The notes under the pieces are model-generated. The model worked only from the letters and a program-made list of their open reading frames with translations. It did no database searches and was not told the DNA's origin. The translations under genes were made by a program, and so were the position numbers. A DNA stretch of 62,134 nucleotides from an uncultured Megasphaera sp. (GTDB lineage: Bacteria; Bacillota; Negativicutes; Veillonellales; Megasphaeraceae), in NCBI GenBank assembly GCA_900540735.1, contig UQHB01000014.1, positions 1 through 62,134 on the forward strand, written 5' to 3'. How positions within the stretch are numbered: position 1 is the stretch's first letter; every line of letters begins with the position of its first letter. This document shows positions 43,658-53,800 of the stretch, piece after piece.

Positions 43658-44407
43658 TTACCAGCTTGTCAAACCACCATCGACAGGAAGGGCAACGCTC
43701 GTAATAAAGGACGCTCCGGGACTGAGTAAAAAGACGATGGCCTGCCCTACTTCGTCAGCTGTAGCTATGCGGTACAAGGGATACTGTTCACGCATGGCAT
43801 CTCGTGATAGGTCTGGGCTTTGGGCTAATTGTTTGGCCAGCATAGGCGTATCTACATCGCCTGGGCAGACGCAGTTGACTCGTACTTGATGGGGCGCAAC
43901 TTCGAGGGCTAAGGACTTCGTAAAGGAGACAACAGCCCCTTTCGTAGCCCCATAGAGGGAGCAAGCTATATTGCCTTGGAGGCCTGCATCGCTACTGACC
44001 GTGACGATACTGCCTTGAGTCTTTTTCAGATGCGGCAAGGCGTAGCGGCAAAGGGAAATGGTGCCGTAGACGTTGACTGCAAAGAGTCTGTCAACATCGG
44101 CTGTAGTCGTCTCTTCGAGGAGCTTTTCTTCGTAAATGCCTGCAGACGTGACGAGGCCGTCGAGACGGCCATAGAGAGCCACTGTCTGGGCTACAGCGTC
44201 TGCGCAGGCTCTATCGTCTGTTACATCACAAGGGATAAACTGTGCCCTGTCTGTAGCTACGGCCAACGTGTCCAACGCTGCGGCACCACGGGCAGTATTG
44301 CGCCCTAAGAGAACGACGCGCCATCCCTTAGCTAGGAGAAGCTGGGCTGTAGCCAGGCCAATACCGGACGTACCGCCGCTAATCAAGGCTGCCTTCGTTT
44401 CACTCAT
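43658..44407 (-). CDS. short-chain dehydrogenase/reductase (SDR, FabG-like)
   Basis: A 249-residue classical SDR. The NAD(P) motif is SGGTSGIGLATAQLL, the structural motif SAGIY, the catalytic Ser in VTVSSDAG, and YGATK carries the Tyr and Lys; a PGDVDTPML segment follows. The Arg in LLGRNTA after strand 2 suggests NADP. The substrate cannot be told; it is not in a fatty-acid cluster. It starts 1 nt from the TauE/SafE gene stop, so the two are likely co-transcribed. Confidence 0.88.
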   Translation of the reverse strand: MSETKAALISGGTSGIGLATAQLLLAKGWRVVLLGRNTARGAAALDTLAVATDRAQFIPCDVTDDRACADAVAQTVALYGRLDGLVTSAGIYEEKLLEETTTADVDRLFAVNVYGTISLCRYALPHLKKTQGSIVTVSSDAGLQGNIACSLYGATKGAVVSFTKSLALEVAPHQVRVNCVCPGDVDTPMLAKQLAQSPDLSRDAMREQYPLYRIATADEVGQAIVFLLSPGASFITSVALPVDGGLTSW

Positions 44408-44408
44408 G

Positions 44409-45191
44409 TTACCACCTGATTCCTACGTAATCTAAGAGCAATTTGAGAATTAACAGGCCTGTTACAGTGAGCATAATGTAGCGCACAAAGCCCGACCCTT
44501 TGGCAATGGCTAAGCGCGAGCCAAAGTAAGCACCAACAAAAATACAAATCGCCATAGCTGCGCCGTACACATAGAGTACTTTGTCAAAGTAAATGAAAAT
44601 GGCAAAGCCCGTCAGGTTGCTGACGAGATTTAAAATCTTTGCATTGCCCGCAGCAATGACGAAATCGAAGCCAATTATAGCAAAGCAAACGATGAGAAAC
44701 GTCCCTGTCCCAGGGCCAATAAAGCCATCGTAAAAGCCAATGGCCGTAGCAAAGAGAGCTGTCTTGACGAGGATATCTTTCGACTCTCCCCGATACGAAC
44801 TCTTCGCTCCTAAGGATTTATGGGTCGCTACAAAGAGAGCCGTACCGATGAGGACGATGATGATAATAGGCTGCAGCCATTTCGCCGATAAATGCATCAT
44901 AAAAAAGCAGCCAAAAATGGCACCAATAAGCGTAAAAGGCACGGCTTTTTTCATGAGCGATACGTCGACTTTTTGGGCGCGCCAAAATTGCCACGCACTC
45001 ATAACGGCACCAAAGGTAGCCGAAAATTTATTCGTCCCAATGGCTAAATGAGGCGGTAAACCGGCTGCTAAGAGGACAGGCAAGGAAATGAGACCGCCAC
45101 CGCCAGCAATAGAATCGACAAAGCCGGCGAGGAACCCACCGGCCATAATAAAGGCTAAGACACTAAGAGATACTTGCGAAATATCAAACAC
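44409..45191 (-). CDS. TauE/SafE family permease
   Basis: 260 residues, about eight membrane helices. The family motifs are AGGFLAGFVDSIAGGGGLISLPVLLAAGLPPHLAIGTNK split over the first two helices, and GFYDGFIGPGTGTFLIV at the start of the second repeat. The family exports sulfite or organosulfur anions in known cases; the substrate here is unknown. It is followed by the SDR gene and preceded by the polysaccharide deacetylase gene. Confidence 0.9.
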   Translation of the reverse strand: MFDISQVSLSVLAFIMAGGFLAGFVDSIAGGGGLISLPVLLAAGLPPHLAIGTNKFSATFGAVMSAWQFWRAQKVDVSLMKKAVPFTLIGAIFGCFFMMHLSAKWLQPIIIIVLIGTALFVATHKSLGAKSSYRGESKDILVKTALFATAIGFYDGFIGPGTGTFLIVCFAIIGFDFVIAAGNAKILNLVSNLTGFAIFIYFDKVLYVYGAAMAICIFVGAYFGSRLAIAKGSGFVRYIMLTVTGLLILKLLLDYVGIRW

Positions 45192-45206
45192 ACTACCCCA
45201 TCCTTA

Positions 45207-46556
45207 CTACATCAAATCCGTCACAAAGACGATATCGATGCCTTCTTTATGTAATTCGTCAATACTTTCTTTAATCGCTTGGAGCGTATAGGGACGACAA
45301 TGGCCGATGACGACGGCACTGCCGTTGCTCTTGGCAATTTGTCCGCCTTGACGGAGGCGGTTTTTAATGAGTTCTACGTCTTTATCGTTGTCAATAAAGA
45401 GGTTATTCCGCGTCGTACTGATTCCGGCAGCACTGGCGGTCTGTTCACCGACCGATTCTTTGTTCGTGCGGCTGTCTAAATAGGCCAGGTGACGCTGTTT
45501 CAAGACGGCCATGACATCTTTCATCAGTCGTGGGTCTGCTGTGGCCAAGGAGCCTTGGTGGTTATTCATGCCTACAGCGTGGGGCACTTGGTCTAAGAGG
45601 TCGTTAGCTGTTTCTTTGACTTCTTTGTCGCTCATGTCTTTGGCAATGTACGTCTTTTCAGACGAGCCAATATGCATGGCTTCCATCGGTAAATGGACGA
45701 AAATCTTCCGCCCTGCATCGTAGCCGCTTTCGGCACTTTCCGATGTATGCGGTTTATTTGGCATGACCGCATAGGTCAAAGGAATAGGCAGTTTATTGAG
45801 CCCTTCTAAGGTCTTCATGTCACTGCCGCAGTCGTCAATGACGATAGCCAAGCGACCTTTGATTTCAGCAGGGTGCTTTTGCCGGTCCGTAACGGTGACT
45901 GGCTTCGTCGTAATCGTCGCCGTTTCTTGAGGCACATCTTTTAAGGAGCCGCTCGTCGTTTCTTGGATTAATTTCTTAATGGACGCGACGACACCAGTCT
46001 TTTCTTTCGGTTCTGTTACGTAGAGCCGGTCTGTGACCAAGTAGAGCTGCTCTTTGTCGAGCATATCAAAATGGGCAATGTCGTATTCCGTCACGTCTTG
46101 GCCGTTATGCTGGGTCTTTTCGACGCGGTATAAGACGGCTTTCCCATTACTTTTGGCCAGTTGTTTTTCTAGGTCTTCACGCGTAAAGGCCTTCGTCGGC
46201 ACGACTTCTTTGCTCTTTGTGGTCCACGAAATCGTACCGCCTGTAGCGTACCGTTCTTCTGTGCGGTCTTTCGATTCAACTGTCGTTACGTCAGCATCTT
46301 GCGATTTGAGCCACGTATCGAGGGCATCGCTTACGTCTTGCGACGTTTCTGTATAGACAGCGTCTTTGTCTTCGACACTGCCCTCTTCGATTTGGCTCAT
46401 CTTCGAGTCTGCTACTTGCTGCGTATTCATGTCGCCGTTCCAGTACGCACCGGCACCAATAGCAGCAAGGACGAAGAGAACGCTGAGCTTACGAATGAGG
46501 GGATTGCCTTTTTTCTTGCGGCTATTGCGGGTCGTGCGCCGTGTCGTTCGCGGCAT
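45207..46556 (-). CDS. divergent polysaccharide deacetylase family protein
   Basis: 449 residues. A basic N-terminus (TRRTTRNSRKKK) and one membrane helix (about 22-40) anchor a periplasmic protein. A linker of about 180 residues precedes the YibQ-type domain, which begins GRLAIVIDDCGSDMKTLEG and has LPIPLTYAVMPNKPHT, VHLPMEAM, GMNNHQGS and AYLDSRTNKESV. The metal residues (DD, H, H) are partly visible. The family probably acts on cell-envelope glycans; the substrate is unknown. AGGAGGAATG precedes the start. Confidence 0.88.
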   Translation of the reverse strand: MPRTTRRTTRNSRKKKGNPLIRKLSVLFVLAAIGAGAYWNGDMNTQQVADSKMSQIEEGSVEDKDAVYTETSQDVSDALDTWLKSQDADVTTVESKDRTEERYATGGTISWTTKSKEVVPTKAFTREDLEKQLAKSNGKAVLYRVEKTQHNGQDVTEYDIAHFDMLDKEQLYLVTDRLYVTEPKEKTGVVASIKKLIQETTSGSLKDVPQETATITTKPVTVTDRQKHPAEIKGRLAIVIDDCGSDMKTLEGLNKLPIPLTYAVMPNKPHTSESAESGYDAGRKIFVHLPMEAMHIGSSEKTYIAKDMSDKEVKETANDLLDQVPHAVGMNNHQGSLATADPRLMKDVMAVLKQRHLAYLDSRTNKESVGEQTASAAGISTTRNNLFIDNDKDVELIKNRLRQGGQIAKSNGSAVVIGHCRPYTLQAIKESIDELHKEGIDIVFVTDLM

Positions 46557-46578
46557 AGGTCATTCCTCCTATCAAAAA

Positions 46579-46614
46579 AACGGACCTGTATCCTACCGTA
46601 GGTACAGATCCGTT
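46579..46614 (-). terminator. intrinsic terminator after the UgtP-like gene
   Basis: AACGGACCTGTA pairs with TACAGATCCGTT and an inner CCTAC/GTAGG stem extends it. On the minus strand a run of seven T follows. It lies about 20 nt after the stop and just before the deacetylase ribosome binding site. Confidence 0.88.
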
Positions 46615-46630
46615 TCGTCGTGTGCGGTGC

Positions 46631-47791
46631 TTACACCGTATCATGGACATATACTGCCGGTTGTACCGGTGCTTGTGAAGGTTCGCCAGGATACATAAAT
46701 TGTAGTAATTTTGTGCCAATATGGCGCGCCCCATTGCGATGGCATGTGAGGCTGGCCTTAGACATAGCTTCTAGTTTTTCGGGATGAGCAAATAATTCCG
46801 TCACCGTCGGGACGAGCTGGCCTGCATCTTGCACCCACACAGCGCAGCCTTTCCCTTGCATATACGAGGCATTCGCTTCTTCTTGACCAGGAATAGCTTT
46901 ATATAATAAGAGCGGTACTTGCACCGTCGCAGCTTCCGTGCAGGTTAGTGCGCCCGGTTTGGTCACGAGAAGGCTTGCTTGTTCCATCAATTCAGGAATC
47001 TGATTCGTATAGCCTAAGACGGTCATAGGATGTGTGAGCTGCCCCTTTATGGCACTTAATTCGTCGTATAAATCAGCATTATACCCTGTAACGACGGTAA
47101 AGCTGTCAAAGCTGGGCACAGCGTCTAACTGCTGGACCACTTCTTTCATAGAGCCCATACCGAGGCCGCCGCCCATGATGAGGATGTTTTTATGCTGTCT
47201 ATAAGCCTTATCATGGACCCAGCGATGATACTGAAAGGCTTGGCGTACAGGAATACCGGAAACGAGGATTTTATTGCGGTCAATGCCGTATCCAGCTAAT
47301 TCATCTTTGAGCTGCGATGCAGCGACGCAGTATAAATCGAGCTGCGGATAGACCCATAACTGGTGAATGGCGAAGTCCGTAATGACCCCGACCAAGGGGA
47401 TGTCCATGCGGTGCTGCCGTTTTAATAGGGCTGCCGCGCCTGCCGGGAACGGATGGGTGCAGACGAGGACGTCCGGTTTTTTTGCTTCTAAAATATGCTG
47501 CATCCGCCGTTTTAAGCCCCACGAAAAGAGCGTCTTTACGGCACTCCCCTTTTTCTGTTCTTGCGACGAATAATACATTAAGTCGTACAACATAGGGAAC
47601 ACGTCGAGAATTTTAATATACGTTTCTTTGACAATATTATCAATAGACAAGCTGTCATTAGATAAAAAGTCCAGCTGTTCTACAGCACATTCTTCGGGAA
47701 GCGTACGAATATATTCTTCCACTGCCCGCGCAGCCTGGGTGTGACCGGTGCCGATAGAAGCCGACAAAATCAACACTTTTTTCTTTGTCAT
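46631..47791 (-). CDS. MGDG synthase/UgtP-like glycosyltransferase
   Basis: 386 residues of the GT28 type. The N-terminal MGDG-synthase domain begins KKVLILSASIGTGHTQAARAVEEYI and includes KPDVLVCTHPFPAGAAALLKR; the C-terminal half has ILIMGGGLGMGSMKEVV and KPGALTCTEAATVQVPLLLYKAIPGQEEAN, the UDP-sugar site. Relatives put glucose or galactose on diacylglycerol, so a role in membrane glycolipids is likely. It has its own promoter region containing two 17-bp direct repeats. Confidence 0.9.
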   Translation of the reverse strand: MTKKKVLILSASIGTGHTQAARAVEEYIRTLPEECAVEQLDFLSNDSLSIDNIVKETYIKILDVFPMLYDLMYYSSQEQKKGSAVKTLFSWGLKRRMQHILEAKKPDVLVCTHPFPAGAAALLKRQHRMDIPLVGVITDFAIHQLWVYPQLDLYCVAASQLKDELAGYGIDRNKILVSGIPVRQAFQYHRWVHDKAYRQHKNILIMGGGLGMGSMKEVVQQLDAVPSFDSFTVVTGYNADLYDELSAIKGQLTHPMTVLGYTNQIPELMEQASLLVTKPGALTCTEAATVQVPLLLYKAIPGQEEANASYMQGKGCAVWVQDAGQLVPTVTELFAHPEKLEAMSKASLTCHRNGARHIGTKLLQFMYPGEPSQAPVQPAVYVHDTV

Positions 47792-47831
47792 GGGAAGTCC
47801 CTCTTTTGTGTGGAATGAACTATACTAACTG

Positions 47832-47865
47832 TTATCTTACCCTTATAGTTATCTTACCCTTATAG
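47832..47865. repeat. 17-bp tandem duplication upstream of the glycosyltransferase gene
   Basis: TTATCTTACCCTTATAG occurs twice with no gap (47832-47848 and 47849-47865), 40-75 bp upstream of the minus-strand gene start. On the minus strand each unit contains TATAAG. It may duplicate a promoter -10 or an operator. Confidence 0.8.
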
Positions 47866-47928
47866 TACGACAAAGAGAAAGAAAAGAAAAGGGCCGTTTT
47901 TTCATAGCGGCCCTCATTTACGAAAATA

Positions 47929-48207
47929 TTATTTAGTGTTTACGAAATCTTTTAACTGTTTGCCAGCTTTGAATGCAGGAGTTTTCGAAGCTTCGATTTG
48001 GATGATTTCATTGTTCCGAGGATTGCGGCCTTCGCGAGCTTTCCGTTCCCGTACTTCAAATGTGCCAAATCCGATAATCTGTACTTTGTCCCCTTCAACG
48101 AGGCTTTCGCTAATCGTGTCAAATACGGCTTTTACTGCTTTTTCAGCATCTTTTTTTGTTAAATCGGATTTTTGTGCAACTTGAGCAATTAATTCTGTTT
48201 TATTCAT
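47929..48207 (-). CDS. hup: HU family DNA-binding protein
   Basis: 92 residues starting MNKTELIAQVAQKSDLTKKDAEKAV, with the conserved VQIIGFGTFEVRERKAREGRNP region covering the DNA-binding arm and AFKAGKQLKDFVN at the end. It is a nucleoid protein that bends DNA as a dimer. I start at ATG 48207 because GGAGGA lies just before it; the upstream in-frame extension is part of the mazG 3' end. It follows mazG as in many Firmicutes. Confidence 0.96.
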   Translation of the reverse strand: MNKTELIAQVAQKSDLTKKDAEKAVKAVFDTISESLVEGDKVQIIGFGTFEVRERKAREGRNPRNNEIIQIEASKTPAFKAGKQLKDFVNTK

Positions 48208-48250
48208 TACAAAGTCCTCCTTTAATTGGTTACATCTATTGGTACACAAG

Positions 48251-49264
48251 CTAACACTTCGGCTGTTTCTGTTCTTTTTCCTTGGCATCTTGCCAGAATT
48301 GATCAAGCTCATCTAAGGAAAAGTCCTGCCATGTCTTGCCTGAGGCCTTGACTTGGTCTTCGACATAGGCGAAACGGCGGCGAAATTTCATGTTAGCGCG
48401 ATGTAACGCACATTCAGGCTCTATGTGGTAGTGCCTGCAAAGATTGGCAAAGATAAACAAGACATCGCCAGCCTCTTCTTCTGCATGTGCCGGGTTCCCT
48501 TCCCGTAAGGCCTCTTGGAATTCCTGCCATTCTTCGAGGACCTTATCCCAGACACCTTGGACATCATGCCATTCAAAGCCTACCTTCCCAGCCTTTTCTT
48601 GTAATTTATAGGCCTGTAGCAGTGAAGGCAGCCCTTGGACGACACCATCTAAGAGGTGCGCATGCTGCTGGCGTTGTTCTCCTTGCTTTAATCTATCCCA
48701 GTTTAACATACTCGTCCCTTTGTTTTCAAGGCCTTTTTCGCTAAAAACGTAGGGATGGCGGTGAATCATCTTCTTTGTGATGTCGTTTACAATGTCTTGC
48801 GCCGAAAAAAGACCTTCTTCTTCGCCAATGCGGGCATGAATGACCACTTGGTAGAGAATGTCCCCTAACTCTTCGCGCATACCGACAACATCACCTTGGT
48901 CGATAGCATCGAGCATTTCGTACACTTCTTCAAGGAGAAAGCGGCGCAATGTGCTGTGGGTCTGTTTTTTATCCCACGGGCAGCCGTTAGGGCTGCGGAG
49001 CTTCGCCATGACCGCAACAATTGGCTCAATATCAAAGGGCAGCGTTTCTTCCCGTTCTTGCCGCACCTTTTCTAGTAACTCTTGTACGGCTTTGACCATG
49101 TCCGGCCCACCAGGGACCGTATGGACTATATCGCGGCTCTGGCTTTCTCTGAGTAAATAGTCAATAATCGGCGCATATGCGGCAGCAAATCCGTCTTTGC
49201 CGCCGTATAGTGCCCAACTTTCCGGTGTATCGGCACCGACACCGACGAGTTCAATATGTCCCAT
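48251..49264 (-). CDS. mazG: nucleoside triphosphate pyrophosphohydrolase MazG
   Basis: 337 residues. Two all-alpha MazG domains are visible. The first has LRSPNGCPWDKKQTHSTLRRFLLEEVYEMLDAI with the EExxE..ExxD metal-binding pattern and GDILYQVVIHARI; the second has EEWQEFQEAL and EEEAGDVLFIFANLCRHY. It removes pyrophosphate from abnormal nucleotides. The first 80 residues or so begin MGHIELVGVGADTPESW, like the start of a tetrapyrrole methylase domain, but the rest of that domain (about 230 residues in YabN) is missing. The start overlaps the flippase stop. Confidence 0.93.
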   Translation of the reverse strand: MGHIELVGVGADTPESWALYGGKDGFAAAYAPIIDYLLRESQSRDIVHTVPGGPDMVKAVQELLEKVRQEREETLPFDIEPIVAVMAKLRSPNGCPWDKKQTHSTLRRFLLEEVYEMLDAIDQGDVVGMREELGDILYQVVIHARIGEEEGLFSAQDIVNDITKKMIHRHPYVFSEKGLENKGTSMLNWDRLKQGEQRQQHAHLLDGVVQGLPSLLQAYKLQEKAGKVGFEWHDVQGVWDKVLEEWQEFQEALREGNPAHAEEEAGDVLFIFANLCRHYHIEPECALHRANMKFRRRFAYVEDQVKASGKTWQDFSLDELDQFWQDAKEKEQKQPKC

Positions 49265-50859
49265 TAGGCATCCTTCTTTCCGACAATGAGGCCCACGGCC
49301 TTTGTAATAATGTTACCAATGACAGGTAAACGCATGGCTTCATCCAAGGCAATGGCCCGGAAGACGAATAAGCAAATGACGTAAATAATTGCCGCTAAGA
49401 GAATGGCTGCAATCGTAGCAATGCCGTTTCCCATAAGGGGCAGCATGCCGTTATAGACGAACCATGCCGTCCCGGACATAGCCGCAGCAGAAAGGAATAA
49501 TTTCGCCATTTCCAGCCACTGTATGTTGAATTGAATGTAGCGGTATGCAAAGTATAAATTCAAGGCCGTTGCAATGGCTAAATCGACGTTTGTCGCCCAT
49601 GCCGCCCCTACTTCGGCGAGCCATGGAAGAGCCGTCAACTGCCAGCTCAAAGCGATTTTAAAGCACGCTGCAATGACCATGTTGAGAAGGGGAATGCCTG
49701 TATGGCCCATGCCTTGCAAGAGACCGCTAGAAATTTGCTGCAACCCTACGAGAATGACCGAAATAGACAAGACGCAAATCGAAGGCCCTGCTAAAGGCGT
49801 GCCGTATAACAACTTTGAAATCGGTACGGCTAAAACGGCAAGGCCACAGCAAGCCGGGATAGTAATGATGTTGGCAATGCGCATAGCCGTATGCGTACGA
49901 TGCAATACAGTCTCAAAATGACCTTTTGAGTACGCCGCCGAAACAGCCGGTACGAGACTGGTCGCTAAGGCCATCGTGAGGATGGCCGGTACTTGGACGA
50001 GACCGTTAGCCATACCCGTTAAATAGCCAAAGAGCGTCGTCGCTTCGTGCTGGCTAAAGCCTGCCGCAATGAGGCGGTTCGGCACGATAAAGACATCAAT
50101 ACTGGCCACAGCCGGGAGCAGCATATTCGCTGCAGCCACAGGCACAGCGAGGACGAATAAACGGCGTAAAATGCGGCTTTTTCGCAGTTTCTCAAAGGGA
50201 TGGACATCGTGCGGCACACCTTGGCAATGGTGGCGATAGTATAAAAAGACGATGACACACAGTCCAGCTAAAGCACCGGGCACAGCCCCAAAGGCAGCAC
50301 CAGCGGCAGCAATAGAAAGGCCTTGCGGCAATAAGAGATAGGCTAAGGCGAGCATCGTCAAGACCCGTACACCTTGGTCGACCATCTGGGAAATAGCCGT
50401 TGGCGTCATTAATTGAAGCCCTTGGAAGTAACCGCGGAAGCAGCACGTGATGATAGAAATTGTCAAAGCCGGAGCCAAGACGAGGAGTGCTAAGAGGGCT
50501 CGGCTGTCGTGAATTAGGCCTACATCAACGAGTCCTTCGGTTCCAATGGCCATGGCAACACCGCAGAGGACGGCGACGATACTCATGGTCCCTAAGGTGA
50601 CGCGGAAAATGCGTTGGACACCGCTATAATTGCCTCGTGCAGCTTCTTCAGCAATCATAATGGACACGGAAATCGGAACACCTGCTCCGGCAATGCTCAA
50701 GAGCAAAATATACATGGGATAGGCCATTTGGTAGAGCCCTATCCCTTCACCACCGAGGAGCCGTGATAAGAGAATACGATTGGCACCACCTAGAATTTTG
50801 ACGACAATCCCGGCAATGGTCAAAATCATGGCTCCTCGTAAAAAGGATGCTTTAGTCAC
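49264..50859 (-). CDS. MATE/MVF-type polysaccharide flippase (YabM/SpoVB-like)
   Basis: 531 residues and about 14 membrane helices. The N-terminus TKASFLRGAMILTIAGIVVKILGGANRILLSRLLG and IGLYQMAYPMYILLLSIAGAGVP match the oligosaccharide flippase family that includes MurJ, SpoVB and YabM. It probably moves a lipid-linked envelope sugar. I start at GTG 50859 with AAAGGAGG 6 nt upstream; this overlaps the mfd stop by 8 nt. In Bacillus a spoVT gene lies between mfd and yabM; it is absent here. Confidence 0.9.
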   Translation of the reverse strand: MTKASFLRGAMILTIAGIVVKILGGANRILLSRLLGGEGIGLYQMAYPMYILLLSIAGAGVPISVSIMIAEEAARGNYSGVQRIFRVTLGTMSIVAVLCGVAMAIGTEGLVDVGLIHDSRALLALLVLAPALTISIITCCFRGYFQGLQLMTPTAISQMVDQGVRVLTMLALAYLLLPQGLSIAAAGAAFGAVPGALAGLCVIVFLYYRHHCQGVPHDVHPFEKLRKSRILRRLFVLAVPVAAANMLLPAVASIDVFIVPNRLIAAGFSQHEATTLFGYLTGMANGLVQVPAILTMALATSLVPAVSAAYSKGHFETVLHRTHTAMRIANIITIPACCGLAVLAVPISKLLYGTPLAGPSICVLSISVILVGLQQISSGLLQGMGHTGIPLLNMVIAACFKIALSWQLTALPWLAEVGAAWATNVDLAIATALNLYFAYRYIQFNIQWLEMAKLFLSAAAMSGTAWFVYNGMLPLMGNGIATIAAILLAAIIYVICLFVFRAIALDEAMRLPVIGNIITKAVGLIVGKKDA

Positions 50860-53800
50860 GGCCTTCCTCCTTTCGCGGCACTGGCATGAGCTGTAAGAGC
50901 GAGCCAATATACTCTAGCATATTCGTTCCTTTCGGATAAGAGAAGCGCAGCATAACCGGTATGCCCGGCACGGTCCGCACTTGTTTTTTAATATCTTTCG
51001 GAAAGGCCGTATAGTCCGGCATATGGTCGACTTTTTGCCACTTCATTTCGAGGGCATCTTTCTTCTGCGTAATGAGCGTAATGCCCCGTGCCTTGGCCTG
51101 GAGGCGCAAATGCGTTGCACGTAACAAGGTCTGAACAGGCTTCGTCGGTTTGCCGTAGCGGTCGATTAATTCTGTTTCGAGAGAATCTAAATCATGTTCT
51201 GTATCGACTAAGGCTAAACGCTGATACATTTCAATTTTCTGGCCGCCATTGCTGATGTACTGATTATCGATGAAGGCATCGACTTGGATGTCCATGACCG
51301 TTTCAGGCTGCGGCTCTGTTTCCACTTTGCCGCTCTGCGCTTTTTGAATAGCTTCTTCGAGCATGTGGCAGTACATAGCAAAACCGACACTGGCGATATT
51401 ACCATGCTGTTCGCGGCCTAAGAGATTGCCAGCACCGCGGATTTCCAGGTCGCGCATAGCAATTTTAAAGCCAGAACCCAGTTCTGTAAATTCTTTAATC
51501 GCTTGCAGCCGTTTTTCGGCTACTTCAGATAAGACTTTGTCGCGACGATACAAGAAGTACGCATAAGCCATGCGATGGCTCCGACCGACACGGCCACGCA
51601 TCTGATAGAGCTGAGACAGGCCAAAATGATCGGCATCGTAAATAATAATCGTATTCGCGTTGGCCACATCGAGGCCGTTTTCGACGAGGCTCGAGCAAAG
51701 GAGCACGTCGTATTTCCCTTCGTAGAAATCGAACATGACTTGCTCTAAGAGACTCCCAGCCATTTGGCCGTGCGCAATAGCAATGGTCACTTCTGGGATG
51801 AGAGCCTGCAATTCGTCTTTCATCTTTTCAATAGACGCGACGCGGTTGTAGACGAAGAAGACCTGACCGCCACGCCGTTTTTCGCGCATAATCGCATCGC
51901 GGACGACGCGGCCTGTATATTCCGTGACGTACGTCTGTACTGGGAAGCGGTCTGTTGGCGGCGTTTCGATGACGCACATTTCCCGTAAATTGACGAGAGA
52001 CATATGGAGTGTCCGCGGAATTGGGGTCGCACTCATGGTGAGGACATCGATATGGGCGGCCCAAGCCTTCCATTTTTCCTTTTGAGCTACGCCAAAGCGT
52101 TGTTCTTCGTCGACGACGAGGAGACCGAGATTTTTAAATTTTACACTCTTATTGAGGATGCTGTGCGTGCCAATGAGGACATTTACGTCTCCTGTAAGAG
52201 TACGCGCTAAAATATCTTTTCGTTCTTTATACGACCGGAAGCGGTTCAATACTTCCACATTGACGCCAAAAGGCGCGAACCGTTCCGTAAAGGTCTGAAA
52301 ATGCTGCTGCGCTAGGACTGTCGTCGGCACGAGGACAGCTACTTGTTTGCCACTAGCGACGGCTTTGAAAATAGCGCGCATAGCCACTTCGGTTTTGCCA
52401 AAGCCAACGTCGCCGCAGACGAGACAATCCATGGGGGACGGCTTTTCCATAGACTTTTTAATCGTTGCAATGGCCTTTAATTGGTCTTCTGTTTCTTCGT
52501 ATGGGAAGGCTTCTTCAAATTCTTGTTGGAACGGCGTATCCGGTGGGAAGGCGTAGCCAGAGACGACTTCTCGTTTCGCATAGAGAGCTACCAGTTTTTC
52601 TGCTAAGTCTGTAATCGACTTTTGTGCCTTTTTCCGCGTCTTCTGCCAGTCTGTACCGCCCATCTTCTGCAGATGCGGTGTCGTCCCTTCGTTGCCAATA
52701 TACCGCTGCAATAAATGGAGCTGGTCTGTCGGCACGTAGAGAATATCGTTGCCTGCATAATGGACAGCTAAATAATCTTTGTGGACCCCATCGATTTCGA
52801 TAGTCTTAATCCCTTCATAGCGGCCAATGCCGTGCACTTCGTGGACTACATAGTCCCCTGCTTTTAAGTCCGTAAAGACGTTGATTTCCTGGCCCTTAGC
52901 GGCATGATGGCGGAGACGCTGCTTCTGCATGCCGTAAATGTCTCGTTCAGCTAGGACAACGACACCGGCATAGGGCAATTCAAAACCGTTGCGGATTTCG
53001 CCGTCGGCAATGTAAATAGCACCTTCTGCGAGGGGCTTCGTGTCGTCATAAGCTTGTTCTTGCAGCCCTTGCTGATGGAGCCACGCCGTCATAGACACAG
53101 CCCGTTGTTTGCTAGCCATGACGAAAATAATCGTCTGTTTCCGGTCAATCCAGTGATTTAACTCATCTTCTAAGAGATGGAATTGTTTCTGGAAACTAGC
53201 GACCATTTTCGCATCAAAGGTCACGGCATTGTCGATAGTCATATCCGGCACAGACTGGGCTAATAAGGACAAGACAATCTGGCTCCCTTGTCGTTTCACC
53301 CCGGCAAAGCGGTTCCACGGACAAAGCCAGCCTGTATAATCGTCAGATTCTTTTAAGGTTTTCCGTAAGTTTTCACGGACTCGCACCGGTTCATCCCAAA
53401 TGATGATGCCGTCGTCTGCGTAATCAAGGAGCGTATGCGTGTCTGTTTCGTCGCCTTTTTCCAGAGAAATAGGTAGCATGCGAATGGCCGTGACACTGCG
53501 CAGAGACTTCTGCGAGTCTACATCAAAAAAGCGGATACTATCGACTTCATCGCCAAAGAACTCGAGCCGCACTGGCTGAGGATGGTTGACCGCAAAGACA
53601 TCGATAATGTCACCACGTACGGAAAAATGACCGCGCCGTTCGACTAAGTCCACCCGTTCGTATCCATCGTCGACGAGATGCTGTAAGAACTGCATCCGGT
53701 CATACTCTTTGTGGATGGCCAAATCGAGGGCAGCATCGTCAATCCGTTCTGGTGCGATAACGTACTGCGCAGCTTCTTCACTCGTCGCAATGACGAGGCC

